A stretch of 64,000 nucleotides of DNA from an uncultured Acidimicrobiales bacterium (GTDB lineage: Bacteria > Actinomycetota > Acidimicrobiia > Acidimicrobiales > SHLQ01), in NCBI GenBank assembly GCA_938041035.1, contig CALHYX010000022.1, forward strand, positions 23,068 to 87,067, read 5' to 3'. Below the pieces are notes generated by a model, which made no database searches, had not been told where the DNA came from, and saw only the letters and a list, made by a program, of their open reading frames with translations. The position numbers and the translations under genes are program-made. Shown in pieces: positions 32,930 through 41,438 of this stretch (position 1 is the first letter of the stretch; every line of letters starts with the position of its first letter).

Positions 32930-34861
32930 GTGGGCTCCTTGGCCTCCACCTCGTCACCACCCACCGGCGTTGAGCCGGACCCGTTTGATCCGTCGCAACG
33001 GTTTCTCTACCGCTGGCAGCTGGACGCACTGACCGCCTGGCTCGAATGCGGGCGGCGCGGCGTCGTCGAAGCGGTGACCGGTTCCGGGAAGACCAACGTC
33101 GCCATGGCCGCGATCATCGATGCCCGCCGCCGCGGCCTGTTCGTCCTGGTCGTCGTGCCCTCCCGGGTGCTGATCGAGCAGTGGTACGAGCGCCTGAGCG
33201 AGACCATTCCCGAGGCCAAGCTCGGCCGCCTCGGCGACAACTACAGCGACAAGCCGGCGAACTGCGACATCTTGATCACCACGCGGCATTCGGCCGCGTC
33301 GCATCGGCCGAGCCCACCCACCGACGCCGGCGGACTGCTCGTCGCCGACGAGGTCCACGGCTTCGGCGGCGGTGTCCTGCGCAAGGCCCTGCGCCCCGAC
33401 TACCAGGAACGCCTGGGCCTGACCGCCACGCTCGAACGCTCCGACGACGCCGTCGAGAAGATCCTCTTGCCGTTCTTCGGCGGTGTCTGCTTCCGTTACG
33501 GCTTCATCGATGCGATCGCCGACGGCGTGTGCGCCCAACCGCGGGTTGCCTTTGTGTCGGTGCCGCTCAACAAAGAGGAGCGCGACGACTACATCGCGAT
33601 CGAAGAACGGCTCGTTTCGGCGCGGTCCACGCTGCGCCGCATCCCCGACATGCCGCTCGCGCCGTTCGGGGCCTTCCTCGCCGCGGTAAACCACCTGGCC
33701 GCCAACGATGCCGGACCGCAGGGCCGGGCCGCCAACGACTATCTGAAGTCATTCAGCCAACGCCGCGACATCGTGGCGTCGAGCACCGCCAAGTACGAGG
33801 CGCTCGGTACGTTCTCGGCCAGCATCGAAGCCGCCGACGGTGCCCTGATCTTCACCGAGACCGTGCGGGCGGCCAACCACGCGGTGAACCGGCTCGACAC
33901 CGACATCGATATCGAGGTCATTACCGGCGGCACGCCCAAGCGCGAGCGCGAGGACATCCTCACGAACCTGCGCACTCGCCAGCTCGACGCGGTCGCAGCC
34001 CCCCGGGTGCTCGACGAGGGGGTCGACGTACCGAACGCCAACCTCGGCATCGTCGTAAGCGCCAGCCGGACCCGACGCCAGATGATCCAGCGGATGGGCC
34101 GTATCCTGCGCCGCAAGGCGGTCGGTGTCGGCGCCCGGTTCGTCATCATCTTCGCCCGCGACACGCTCGAGGATCCAACGACTCGCGACGATCGCGATGG
34201 CTTCCTCGACGAGATCGAGGCCATCGCCGACTCGTCACGGGTGTTTCGGGTCGATCCCACATCGGACCCCGACGATGACGACGCCGCCACCGCGGCCCGG
34301 CTCGGGCGCTTCCTCGACTACTCCGGCCCGGACAAGGTCGTCGACCCCGTTCAGCTCGGCCCGATCCCCACCGGTGCCGGCACGGCAGGCACCACGACGT
34401 CCGCGGATCTCGACGACGAACTCTTCGACCGGCTCAGCATCGGCGATACCGACGCGTGGTCCTCGCTGAGTGCGCTGTCGACCCCGGCGGCCAAAGCGGC
34501 TGCGTCGGATCTGTGGGACGGCCTCGGCGGCCCGCGCCTGTACGCGACGATGAGCTATCTGGCGTGGGGCGACACGACCAACCTGCACGAAATCGTGTGG
34601 TCGCGCTACGCCGACGAGCCGCAGGTCACCGAAGCCGAACTGCTTCCCTACCTCGCGATCGAAGAAATCGAACTCCCCGAGATCGCCAAGCCCAAGCCGC
34701 AAAAGAAGCTGTTGTCCACCGGCGAGAAACCGGTGGTCATCACCCAGATCGGCAAGGAGTGGGCGGTTCGATGCACCGGTTGCGGTGCCGTGTCGGAGTC
34801 CACGCCGTTCAAGTGGCAGGCGCTCGATCAAACCGTCGAGTGCACCTGCGAGGACTGGTAG
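32930..34861 (+). CDS. SF2 DNA/RNA helicase (XPB/ERCC3-like DEAD/DEAH) with C-terminal Cys cluster
   Basis: 643 residues if GTG 32930 is used; a TACCCT box ends only 1 nt earlier, so TTG 32939 may be the true start. Motif I AVTGSGKT (about 43-50), motif II DEVH (about 139), motif III LTATLER (about 163), and a helicase C domain with DEGVDVPNANLG and QRMGRILRRK are all present. A ~150-residue unassigned region follows, then a short C-terminal stretch with CTGCG and CTCEDW, possibly a metal-binding ribbon. Probably repair-related. SurE begins 4 bp downstream. Confidence 0.87.
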   Translation: MGSLASTSSPPTGVEPDPFDPSQRFLYRWQLDALTAWLECGRRGVVEAVTGSGKTNVAMAAIIDARRRGLFVLVVVPSRVLIEQWYERLSETIPEAKLGRLGDNYSDKPANCDILITTRHSAASHRPSPPTDAGGLLVADEVHGFGGGVLRKALRPDYQERLGLTATLERSDDAVEKILLPFFGGVCFRYGFIDAIADGVCAQPRVAFVSVPLNKEERDDYIAIEERLVSARSTLRRIPDMPLAPFGAFLAAVNHLAANDAGPQGRAANDYLKSFSQRRDIVASSTAKYEALGTFSASIEAADGALIFTETVRAANHAVNRLDTDIDIEVITGGTPKREREDILTNLRTRQLDAVAAPRVLDEGVDVPNANLGIVVSASRTRRQMIQRMGRILRRKAVGVGARFVIIFARDTLEDPTTRDDRDGFLDEIEAIADSSRVFRVDPTSDPDDDDAATAARLGRFLDYSGPDKVVDPVQLGPIPTGAGTAGTTTSADLDDELFDRLSIGDTDAWSSLSALSTPAAKAAASDLWDGLGGPRLYATMSYLAWGDTTNLHEIVWSRYADEPQVTEAELLPYLAIEEIELPEIAKPKPQKKLLSTGEKPVVITQIGKEWAVRCTGCGAVSESTPFKWQALDQTVECTCEDW

Positions 34862-34865
34862 CGCA

Positions 34866-35663
34866 TTGCGGATCCTGTTGACCAACGACGACGGGATCGA
34901 TTCGCCGGCGATCGTCCCGTTGGCCAACGCGCTCTCGGCGATCGGTGACGTAACGGTCGTCGTGCCCGATTCCGAACGAAGCTGGATCGGCAAGGCGATC
35001 ACCCGGGTGGGCGACATCGTCGTGGCCGAACACGAGGTCGACGGACGCTCCATCACCACCGCGACCGGCTACCCCGCCGACTGTGTTCAGTTGGGTGTGT
35101 TCAACCTCGCCGATGAGCCGCCGGAGCTCGTGGTGTCGGGTATCAACATCGGCGCCAACTACGGATCCGGATTCATCATCGGCAGCGGCACCGTCGGCGC
35201 ATGTTTCGAAGCGTCGGTCTGCGGTCTACCCGCCCTCGCGTTGTCGGCGCACGTCGACGGCGAGTGGGACGCCTGGCAGCGCCACATGAGCTCACCGGCT
35301 TCGGTGCCCGACTGGGAACGGCTGGCCCGGGTCGGCGCCGCCCTCGCCCGCGAGATCGTCGACGGCGGATTCCCCGCCGAGGTCGACGTGTTGTCGGCCA
35401 ACCTTCCCAGTGCGGCGACCATCGAGACACCCTGGCGCGTCGGACCCCTGGCCCACACCGGTTACGGGTCCGTGTTCCAGCGCCGCGACGGTCTGACCAA
35501 CGTCTACCAGCACGACTGGGTTTTCGACCTCGTCCCCCGCTCGCCGAACGACGGGACCGATATGGCGCTGCTCGACGAAGGCGTCGTGACCATCACCCCG
35601 CTGCGGGTGCGGGACCTCTCCCCCGACGTCGCCGTCGTGAACGAGCGCTTCACCCGCGGGTAA
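34866..35663 (+). CDS. surE: 5'/3'-nucleotidase SurE
   Basis: 265 residues from a TTG start at 34866, chosen because the family starts at MRILLTNDDG and this begins LRILLTNDDGIDSPA directly. Metal ligands D8/D9, the conserved Ser and Asn in VSGINIGANYG (about 93-103) and the C-terminal DEGVVTITPL are visible. It dephosphorylates nucleoside monophosphates and short polyphosphates during stress or stationary phase. Four bases separate it from the helicase stop, so they share a transcript. Confidence 0.92.
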   Translation: MRILLTNDDGIDSPAIVPLANALSAIGDVTVVVPDSERSWIGKAITRVGDIVVAEHEVDGRSITTATGYPADCVQLGVFNLADEPPELVVSGINIGANYGSGFIIGSGTVGACFEASVCGLPALALSAHVDGEWDAWQRHMSSPASVPDWERLARVGAALAREIVDGGFPAEVDVLSANLPSAATIETPWRVGPLAHTGYGSVFQRRDGLTNVYQHDWVFDLVPRSPNDGTDMALLDEGVVTITPLRVRDLSPDVAVVNERFTRG

Positions 35664-35666
35664 CCG

Positions 35667-36431
35667 TCAGTGGTCGACCGCGGTGCCGTGGCCGAGGTCG
35701 GTGGAAATCGCCTGGGTGGCCGCCATGAGCGCGTTCGCCACCTCACCCGCCGAGCCCTCGACCGGGAACCGAAACGTTGGGCCGTGCACATGGATCGCAG
35801 CGACCGCGACCCCGGTCATGTCACGCACCACCGCGCCGACCGAGGAAATGCCTTCGGCGAATTCCTCGATCGTCCACGAGATGCCGGTCTCGCGCACCTG
35901 ACGCAGGCGCTTCACCAGAGCTTCGCCCGTGGCGAGCGACGTCGGGGTAAACGGTTCGAGCGGACGGCGCGCGTAGCGCACGATCGCCTCGTCGGGCCAG
36001 GTGGCCAACAACGCCTGCCCCGACGACACAACGTGCATCGGGATTCGTTCACCGGTCCAGTCGCGCACCTGCACCGGGTTCTGGCACTCCACCTGGGATA
36101 CGTAGTGGACGTCGTAACCGGCGGGCACCGCCAGGCCGACCGCCTCGCCGATCTCGGCGCCCAGTGACTCCATGTGCGGCCGGGCCACGGTGATCAGCCG
36201 CTGGACGGGGGTGGGACCGCCCGCCAGCTCATCGACCAGGGGTCCAACCGTGTAGGACGACTCGCCGTCGAGGCGGATGACCGCACCGACCGCCTCGAGC
36301 GTCGACAGCAGCCGCGCCACGGTCGACGTCGGCAGGTCGAGTCGGCGCGAGAGTTCACTGATGCCGGCGGGGGCGACGGCGACCGCTCGCAACAATGCGA
36401 AGGCCCGATCTACCGATTGCACGAAACTCAT
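35667..36431 (-). CDS. IclR-family transcriptional regulator
   Basis: 254 residues from ATG 36431 (AAGGA about 10 nt upstream). The N-terminal winged helix is SVDRAFALLRAVAVAPAGIS then LSRRLDLPTSTVARLLSTLE. The C-terminal effector domain has GEAVGLAVPAGYDVHYV and the SSGQALLATW and GVAVAAIHVHGP stretches typical of IclR. It is divergent from the corrinoid/methyltransferase operon across a 282-bp control region with a palindrome, so it is the obvious candidate regulator of quaternary-amine use. Effector unknown. Confidence 0.88.
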   Translation of the reverse strand: MSFVQSVDRAFALLRAVAVAPAGISELSRRLDLPTSTVARLLSTLEAVGAVIRLDGESSYTVGPLVDELAGGPTPVQRLITVARPHMESLGAEIGEAVGLAVPAGYDVHYVSQVECQNPVQVRDWTGERIPMHVVSSGQALLATWPDEAIVRYARRPLEPFTPTSLATGEALVKRLRQVRETGISWTIEEFAEGISSVGAVVRDMTGVAVAAIHVHGPTFRFPVEGSAGEVANALMAATQAISTDLGHGTAVDH

Positions 36432-36665
36432 GAGATACTGTTCCTTAGAGCTCTCCACCGGCTGCAATCCAGAAGGACACGGCCGAAGGGATAGAGCGGT
36501 GGGAGAAACGTCGGACAGCGCGCCGACACCCACCCAGCTAGCGATAGACGTGAATCCGTTGTGGTCAAAACCGCTCGCACCCTGGTGACAACCGTGGTGG
36601 GGCGGACGGTGCTGGACAATTCGTATACGCGTCCGTTACTTTTCTGTTTACCACGATATAGCAAC

Positions 36666-36682
36666 TTCCCACCTTGTGGGAA
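36666..36682. promoter_or_regulatory. Palindromic operator candidate for the IclR regulator
   Basis: TTCCCACCTTGTGGGAA: perfect 7-bp arms around a CTT centre. It overlaps the expected -35 position of the TAGGTT box at 36702, the right place for a regulator to block or recruit polymerase. Confidence 0.55.
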
Positions 36683-36701
36683 ACTATGTCACCAACAAAG
36701 C

Positions 36702-36707
36702 TAGGTT
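36702..36707 (+). promoter_or_regulatory. -10 box for leaderless start of the corrinoid operon
   Basis: TAGGTT, 6 nt before ATG 36714; the operator-like palindrome ends 19 bp upstream. Confidence 0.5.
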
Positions 36708-36713
36708 GGCGAA

Positions 36714-37433
36714 ATGTCAGACGAACCCGCAGCAAACGACGCCGGAGACGAAGAAGAGATCGACCTGTCGGCGCTCAGCGACGAAGACCTGGCGCTCCAG
36801 ATGCACGACGACCTCTATGACGGGCTTGGCGAGGAGATCACCGAGGGCACCAACATCTTGTTGGCCCGCGGTTGGTCGGCCGACAAGGTCCTGAACGACG
36901 CCCTGGTCGAGGGGATGCGCATCGTCGGCATCGACTTCCGGGACGGCATCTTGTTCGTGCCCGAAGTGCTGCTCGCCGCCAACGCGATGAAGGCCGGAAT
37001 GGCCATTCTCCGCCCCCTGCTCGCCGAAACCGGCGCCGAACCGATCGGCACCGTTGTCGTCGGCACGGTGAAGGGCGACATCCACGACATCGGCAAGAAC
37101 CTCGTCGCCATGATGCTCGAAGGGGCCGGGTTCGAGGTCCACGACCTCGGCATCAACACCGACGCCGACGAGTTCCTCGCCGCCATCGACGAACATCAGC
37201 CCGACATTCTCGGCATGTCGGCGCTGCTGACCACGACGATGCCGTACATGAAGGTCGTGATCGACACCCTCATCGAAAAGGGCATGCGCGACGACTACAT
37301 CGTTCTCGTAGGTGGAGCACCGCTGAACGAGGAGTTCGGCGAGGCTATCGGCGCCGATGCCTACTGTCGGGACGCGGCGGTGGCCGCCGAGACGGCCAAA
37401 ACCCTGGTCGCCGCTCGCCGCTCCGCCGCCTGA
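36714..37433 (+). CDS. Corrinoid protein (MtbC/MttC-like, B12-binding)
   Basis: 239 residues. An N-terminal four-helix cap domain (about 35-105; FVPEVLLAANAMKAGMAIL) is followed by a B12-binding Rossmann domain with the axial-ligand motif GDIHDIGKNL (His124), GFEVHDLGIN, MSALLTTTMPYMK and VLVGGAPLN. It carries the methyl group as methyl-cob(III)alamin between a substrate methyltransferase and tetrahydrofolate. It is first gene of the operon that also encodes both methyltransferases and the reactivating enzyme. The first ~30 residues are an acidic extension. Confidence 0.93.
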   Translation: MSDEPAANDAGDEEEIDLSALSDEDLALQMHDDLYDGLGEEITEGTNILLARGWSADKVLNDALVEGMRIVGIDFRDGILFVPEVLLAANAMKAGMAILRPLLAETGAEPIGTVVVGTVKGDIHDIGKNLVAMMLEGAGFEVHDLGINTDADEFLAAIDEHQPDILGMSALLTTTMPYMKVVIDTLIEKGMRDDYIVLVGGAPLNEEFGEAIGADAYCRDAAVAAETAKTLVAARRSAA

Positions 37434-37434
37434 G

Positions 37435-38058
37435 GTGGCCGAGACCGCGCCGCGCACGCTGATCCTCGCGTGCGGGGCTCTGGCCAAGGAACTGCTCGCC
37501 ATCGTCGAACTCAACGATCTCGACAACCTGACCATCGAGTGCCTGCCCGCCAGCTACCACATGCGACCGGCGCTCATCGTCCCCGAGCTGCGCCGTCGGC
37601 TCGACCGCGACGAGAGCACTGGCTATGACCAGATCTACATCGGGTACGCCGATTGCGGCACCGTCGGTGAGCTCGATGCCCTCATCGCCGAGCGCGACGA
37701 TCTGGACCGGTTGCCGGGCGCCCATTGTTATGAGTTCTTCGCCGGCCAAACCGAGTTCGCCGCGATGCACGACGCCGACCCCACGGTGTTCTACCTGACC
37801 GACTATCTGGCCCGTCATTTCGATCGATTCGTCTGGGCCGGGCTCGGACTCGAGGACCACCCCCAGCTGCTGGGCGACTACTTCGGCAACTACACGACCG
37901 TCGTCTACCTCGCCCAGACCAACAATCCCGAACTCGACCGATACGCCGAAGCGGCCGCCGAGCGCCTCGGCCTCGCCTACCGCCGGGTGTTCACCGGCTA
38001 CGGCGAACTGGAGACCAACCTGGTCTCGATCGGCCCACCCACCCGGAGATCCACGTGA
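37435..38058 (+). CDS. DUF1638 protein of the corrinoid operon
   Basis: 207 residues from GTG 37435, one base after the corrinoid gene stop. The opening TLILACGALAKELLAIV, then YIGYADCGTVGELDAL and CYEFFAGQTEFAAM, are DUF1638 features, with several conserved cysteines that could bind metal or corrinoid. DUF1638 genes recur next to corrinoid methyltransferases (family knowledge), but the biochemical role is unknown. Overlaps the next gene by GTGA. Confidence 0.78.
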   Translation: MAETAPRTLILACGALAKELLAIVELNDLDNLTIECLPASYHMRPALIVPELRRRLDRDESTGYDQIYIGYADCGTVGELDALIAERDDLDRLPGAHCYEFFAGQTEFAAMHDADPTVFYLTDYLARHFDRFVWAGLGLEDHPQLLGDYFGNYTTVVYLAQTNNPELDRYAEAAAERLGLAYRRVFTGYGELETNLVSIGPPTRRST

Positions 38059-38462
38059 GCACCAAACGACGAGGCCGCAGCAGCGGCCCGACCCTTACGG
38101 TCATCTACTGGCGCGACATCCCCGCCCAGGTCACGGTGAAGGAGGGGCGCGAAACCGCCAAGCACCTGCTGCCCCCTCGCTTCCAACACGCGATCGACCG
38201 CGCCGCCATGGTGGCCGACAAGTCCGACACCGAGTCCTACGTCGCCGAATGGCGCCAGGAGTCGCGATCCTTCACCGGTGATGCCGCGGCCGCGATCGCC
38301 ACCGAGGCCGAACGCATCGAGACCACCTACGACCGGGATCGGATCGCCGCGCTGGTCGAAGCCGGAGGCACCGAACCAGCCAGCACCGAACCAGCCAGCA
38401 CCGAACCAGCTAGCACCGATGCACCCCCGACCGACACCAACCCTGAATCGAGCACCGCATGA
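38055..38462 (+). CDS. 'Virulence factor' domain protein (small, corrinoid-operon associated)
   Basis: 135 residues from GTG 38055. The core (TLTVIYWRDIPAQVTVKEG, then RFQHAIDRAAMVADKSDTESYVAEW in part) resembles the short PF13769-type 'virulence factor' domain; that name says nothing about function here. The C-terminus is a disordered tail with three TEPAS repeats. Coupled on both sides (GTGA with DUF1638, ATGA with the methyltransferase), so it is likely an accessory of the methyl-transfer system. Confidence 0.65.
   Translation: MSTKRRGRSSGPTLTVIYWRDIPAQVTVKEGRETAKHLLPPRFQHAIDRAAMVADKSDTESYVAEWRQESRSFTGDAAAAIATEAERIETTYDRDRIAALVEAGGTEPASTEPASTEPASTDAPPTDTNPESSTA
38370..38414 (+). repeat. 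Three 15-bp tandem repeats
   Basis: ACCGAACCAGCCAGC occurs three times; the third copy has one C-to-T change. In frame it encodes TEPAS units in the tail of the 'virulence factor'-domain protein. Confidence 0.9.
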
Positions 38463-39373
38463 CCGAAACCATCCTCTCCTCGGCCACCAAAGAGGTCGTG
38501 ATCGGCTTCGATCGGCCGTTCGTCATGATCGGCGAGCGCATCAACCCAACCGGGCGCAAGCTGCTCGCAGCGGAGATGAAGGAGGGCGACTTCAGCCGGG
38601 TCGAGGCCGACGCCATCGCCCAGGTCGAAGCCGGCGCCCAGATGCTCGATGTCAACGCCGGTATTCCCCTCGCCGACGAGCCGGCGCTGCTCGCCCAGGC
38701 CATTCAGCTCGTCCAGTCGGTCACCGACGTGCCGCTGTCGATCGACTCGTCGATCATCGAGGCGCTCGAAGCGGGAATCGCGGTGTATCAGGGCAAGCCG
38801 CTCGTGAACTCGGTCACCGGCGAGGACGAAAGTCTCGAACGGGTGCTGCCGCTCGTCGCCAAACACGGCGCGGCGGTCGTGGCGATCAGCAACGACGAAA
38901 CCGGCATCTCCGAGGACCCCGACGTTCGCTTTGCCGTCGCCAAGAAGATCGTCGAGCGGGCAGCCGATCACGGCATCGCCGCCGCCGACGTGGTGGTCGA
39001 TCCCCTCGTGATGCCGATCGGCGCCATGGGGACGGCGGGCCAACAGGTGTTCTCGCTCGTGCGCCGGCTGCGCGACGAACTCGGGGTCAACACGACGTGT
39101 GGCGCGTCGAACGTGAGCTTCGGTCTCCCGAACCGGCACCACGTGACCGGCACCTTCCTCGCCATGGCGATGGCGAGCGGTATGACCTCGGCGATCATGA
39201 GCCCGCTGCATCCCGAGGTGAAACAGGCGATCATGGCCGCCAACGTGCTCACCGGCAACGATGCCAACTGCGCGGCCTGGATTTCGGCCAACCGCGACCC
39301 GAACGCCCCCGAGGGGGCGGGCGGTCGTCGCCGGGGTGGCCGTCGCCGCCCAGCTGCGGGCGACGGGGCCTGA
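38459..39373 (+). CDS. Methyltetrahydrofolate:corrinoid methyltransferase (pterin-binding)
   Basis: 304 residues from ATG 38459 (ATGA overlap). The dihydropteroate-synthase-like TIM barrel is evident from MIGERINPTGRK (about 24-35), GAQMLDVNAG (about 60-69), LSIDSS (about 95) and ASNVSFGLPNR (about 218-228). By analogy with MtgA/AcsE-type enzymes it transfers the methyl group between corrinoid and tetrahydrofolate, here most likely forming methyl-THF. The last ~20 residues are a Gly/Arg-rich tail. A second MTHFR-type gene downstream would use the product. Confidence 0.88.
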   Translation: MTETILSSATKEVVIGFDRPFVMIGERINPTGRKLLAAEMKEGDFSRVEADAIAQVEAGAQMLDVNAGIPLADEPALLAQAIQLVQSVTDVPLSIDSSIIEALEAGIAVYQGKPLVNSVTGEDESLERVLPLVAKHGAAVVAISNDETGISEDPDVRFAVAKKIVERAADHGIAAADVVVDPLVMPIGAMGTAGQQVFSLVRRLRDELGVNTTCGASNVSFGLPNRHHVTGTFLAMAMASGMTSAIMSPLHPEVKQAIMAANVLTGNDANCAAWISANRDPNAPEGAGGRRRGGRRRPAAGDGA

Positions 39374-39380
39374 CCCGTCC

Positions 39381-41438
39381 GTGACCGACGCTGCGCACGA
39401 TTCGGGCGACACCGCCGACGAGGTCCTGGTGGTCTTCACGCCATCGGGCCGCCGGGGTTCGGTCGCGCCCGGAACGACGGTGCTCGAAGCCGCCCGCACG
39501 CTCGGCGTCGACATCGATTCGGTGTGCGGCGGGCGCGGCATCTGCGGCCGCTGCCAGGTCGCACCATCGTTCGGCGAGTTCGCCAAACACGGCATCACCT
39601 CGGACCCGACCCATCTGGCGGACCCGAACGCCACCGAACAGAACTACTCCGGGCGCCGTCCGCTCCCCGATCACCAACGGCTCGGGTGTGCGGCGGCGAT
39701 CACCGGCGACGTGGTGCTCGACGTCCCTCCCGAAAGCCAGGTCCATCGCCAGGTCGTGCGCAAGCGCGTCGAGGTACCCGACATCGAACTCGACCCGGTC
39801 GTGCGCCTGTACTTCATCGAAGTTCCCGCCGCCGAGCTCGATGACCCACTGGGCGAGCTCGGACGGGTCATGCAACAGCTCGAGACCGAATGGGATGTCG
39901 CCGACGTCACGGCCGGCCTCGACCTGATCAAGGATCTGCAACGGGTGCTCACCGGTGGCGACCGGGCGATCACCGTCGCCGTGCGCGACGCCGCCGAGAT
40001 CGTGGCCGTGTGGCCGGGGTTCACCGACCGGGTGTACGGCATCGCCGTCGACGTCGGCTCCACCACGATCGCCGGGCACCTGCTCGAGCTGAGCAGCGGC
40101 GAGATCCTGACGACGGCGGGGCGCATGAACCCGCAGATCCGCTTCGGTGAAGACCTCATGAGCCGGGTCTCGTTCGTGATGATGAACCCCGACGACGCCG
40201 ACCAGCTCACCGTCAGCGTGCGGGCGGCTCTCGACGAACTCGTCGGCGAGTTGTGCGACGAGGCCGCCATCGACCGCAATGCGGTGCTGGAACTCACCCT
40301 GGTGGGAAACCCGGTGATGCATCACCTCATGCTCGGGCTCGACTCCGTACCCCTCGGCGGAGCCCCCTTCGCGTTGGCGACCGACCGGGCGGTCACCACG
40401 TCGGCCGCCGAACTCGATATCGAGGCCAACCCAGCAGCGCGGGTGTACGTCCTGCCGTGCATCGCCGGCCATGTCGGCGCCGACACCGCCGCCGCGATCC
40501 TGTCGGAGAACCCCCACCGCGCCGACGAGGTGCAGTTGCTCGTCGACGTCGGCACCAACGCCGAGATCGTGCTCGGTAGCCGCGACCGCCTGCTGGCCTG
40601 CTCGAGCCCGACCGGCCCGGCGTTCGAAGGCGCCCAGATCAGTTGCGGGCAGCGGGCGACGGCCGGCGCCATCGAGCGGGTACGCATCGATCGCGACACC
40701 CTCGAGCCCAAGGTCAAGGTCATCGGTTCGGATCGGTGGAGCGACGAGGCCGGCTTCGCGGAGGAGACCGCCGACCTCACGATCACCGGCATCTGCGGGT
40801 CGGGCATCATCGAGGTCGTCGCCGAGATGCGGCTCGCCCAGATCCTGTCCGTCGACGGTGTGGTTGACGGTTCGCTCGCCGAGCGCAGCGATCGCATCGT
40901 GGCCGACGGGCGCACGTTCTCCTACCGCCTGTTCGGCGACGACCTGTTCATCACCCAGAACGATGTGCGGGCGATCCAGCTCGCCAAGGCGGCTCTCTAC
41001 GCCGGCGTGCAGCTCCTGCTCGATCAGCTCGGTGTCACCACCGTCGACAGCATCCGCCTGGCCGGGGCGTTTGGCAGCCACATCGACCCGCTCTACGCGG
41101 TCGCCCTCGGGCTGGTACCCGACTGCGAACTCGACAAGGTCACCGCAGCCGGCAACGCCGCCGGCACGGGCGCCACCATCGCGTTGTTGTCCGGGGCGGC
41201 CCGCACCGAGATCGAATCGGTTGTGCGCCGGGTCGAAAAGATCGAGACCGCAACCGAACCCCGGTTCCAGGAACACTTCGTGAAGGCGATGGCCATCCCC
41301 CATGCCACCGCCGACTATCCCCATCTCGGCGCGGCGGTAACCCTGCCACCCCGAGACTCCATCAGCGGCGAAGGTGACGGTGGCGGCCGTCGGCGTCGCC
41401 GCCGAGCCCGCAGCGCTACCCCGGAGGCAAGTGAATGA
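39381..41438 (+). CDS. Reductive activator of corrinoid proteins (RACo/RamA-like, 2Fe-2S + ASKHA)
   Basis: 685 residues from GTG 39381, 7 bp after the methyltransferase stop; the open frame reaches upstream, but homology starts at EVLVVFTPSGRRG. A plant-type 2Fe-2S domain has C49, C55, C58 and C103 (SVCGGRGICGRC, RLGCA). A linker (about 115-220) and an ASKHA ATPase-like domain follow, with AVDVGSTTIAGHL (about 227), LLVDVGTNAEIVLG (about 390) and GICGSGIIEVVAEM. It reduces inactive Co(II) corrinoid back to Co(I) at the expense of ATP. The C-terminal ~15 residues are Arg-rich. Overlaps mttB-like by ATGA. Confidence 0.9.
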   Translation: MTDAAHDSGDTADEVLVVFTPSGRRGSVAPGTTVLEAARTLGVDIDSVCGGRGICGRCQVAPSFGEFAKHGITSDPTHLADPNATEQNYSGRRPLPDHQRLGCAAAITGDVVLDVPPESQVHRQVVRKRVEVPDIELDPVVRLYFIEVPAAELDDPLGELGRVMQQLETEWDVADVTAGLDLIKDLQRVLTGGDRAITVAVRDAAEIVAVWPGFTDRVYGIAVDVGSTTIAGHLLELSSGEILTTAGRMNPQIRFGEDLMSRVSFVMMNPDDADQLTVSVRAALDELVGELCDEAAIDRNAVLELTLVGNPVMHHLMLGLDSVPLGGAPFALATDRAVTTSAAELDIEANPAARVYVLPCIAGHVGADTAAAILSENPHRADEVQLLVDVGTNAEIVLGSRDRLLACSSPTGPAFEGAQISCGQRATAGAIERVRIDRDTLEPKVKVIGSDRWSDEAGFAEETADLTITGICGSGIIEVVAEMRLAQILSVDGVVDGSLAERSDRIVADGRTFSYRLFGDDLFITQNDVRAIQLAKAALYAGVQLLLDQLGVTTVDSIRLAGAFGSHIDPLYAVALGLVPDCELDKVTAAGNAAGTGATIALLSGAARTEIESVVRRVEKIETATEPRFQEHFVKAMAIPHATADYPHLGAAVTLPPRDSISGEGDGGGRRRRRRARSATPEASE

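Larger units (their letters stand above)
36432..36713. promoter_or_regulatory. Divergent control region between the IclR gene and the corrinoid operon
   Basis: 282 bp. The half nearest the corrinoid gene (36615-36700) is clearly AT-richer than the window and carries the palindrome at 36666. The IclR half is GC-rich, without obvious elements. I saw no cobalamin-riboswitch B12-box-like sequence. Confidence 0.55.

Noticed and set aside
36432..36713. Cobalamin riboswitch before the corrinoid operon
   Set aside because: No B12-box-like sequence or the expected long structured leader; a -10 box lies 6 nt from the start codon, leaving no leader.
38055..38462. Virulence gene
   Set aside because: The family name is historical; operon context points to corrinoid metabolism.
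39249..41324. Long open frame antisense to the RACo-type activator
   Set aside because: High G/C at third positions creates long stop-free antisense frames. It has no recognisable domain, while the plus strand has clear family motifs. The same holds for long antisense frames at 3010-4413, 12011-13252, 20340-21734, 21791-23179, 44577-46094, 46943-48373, 49595-51535, 53686-55011 and 55183-56703.
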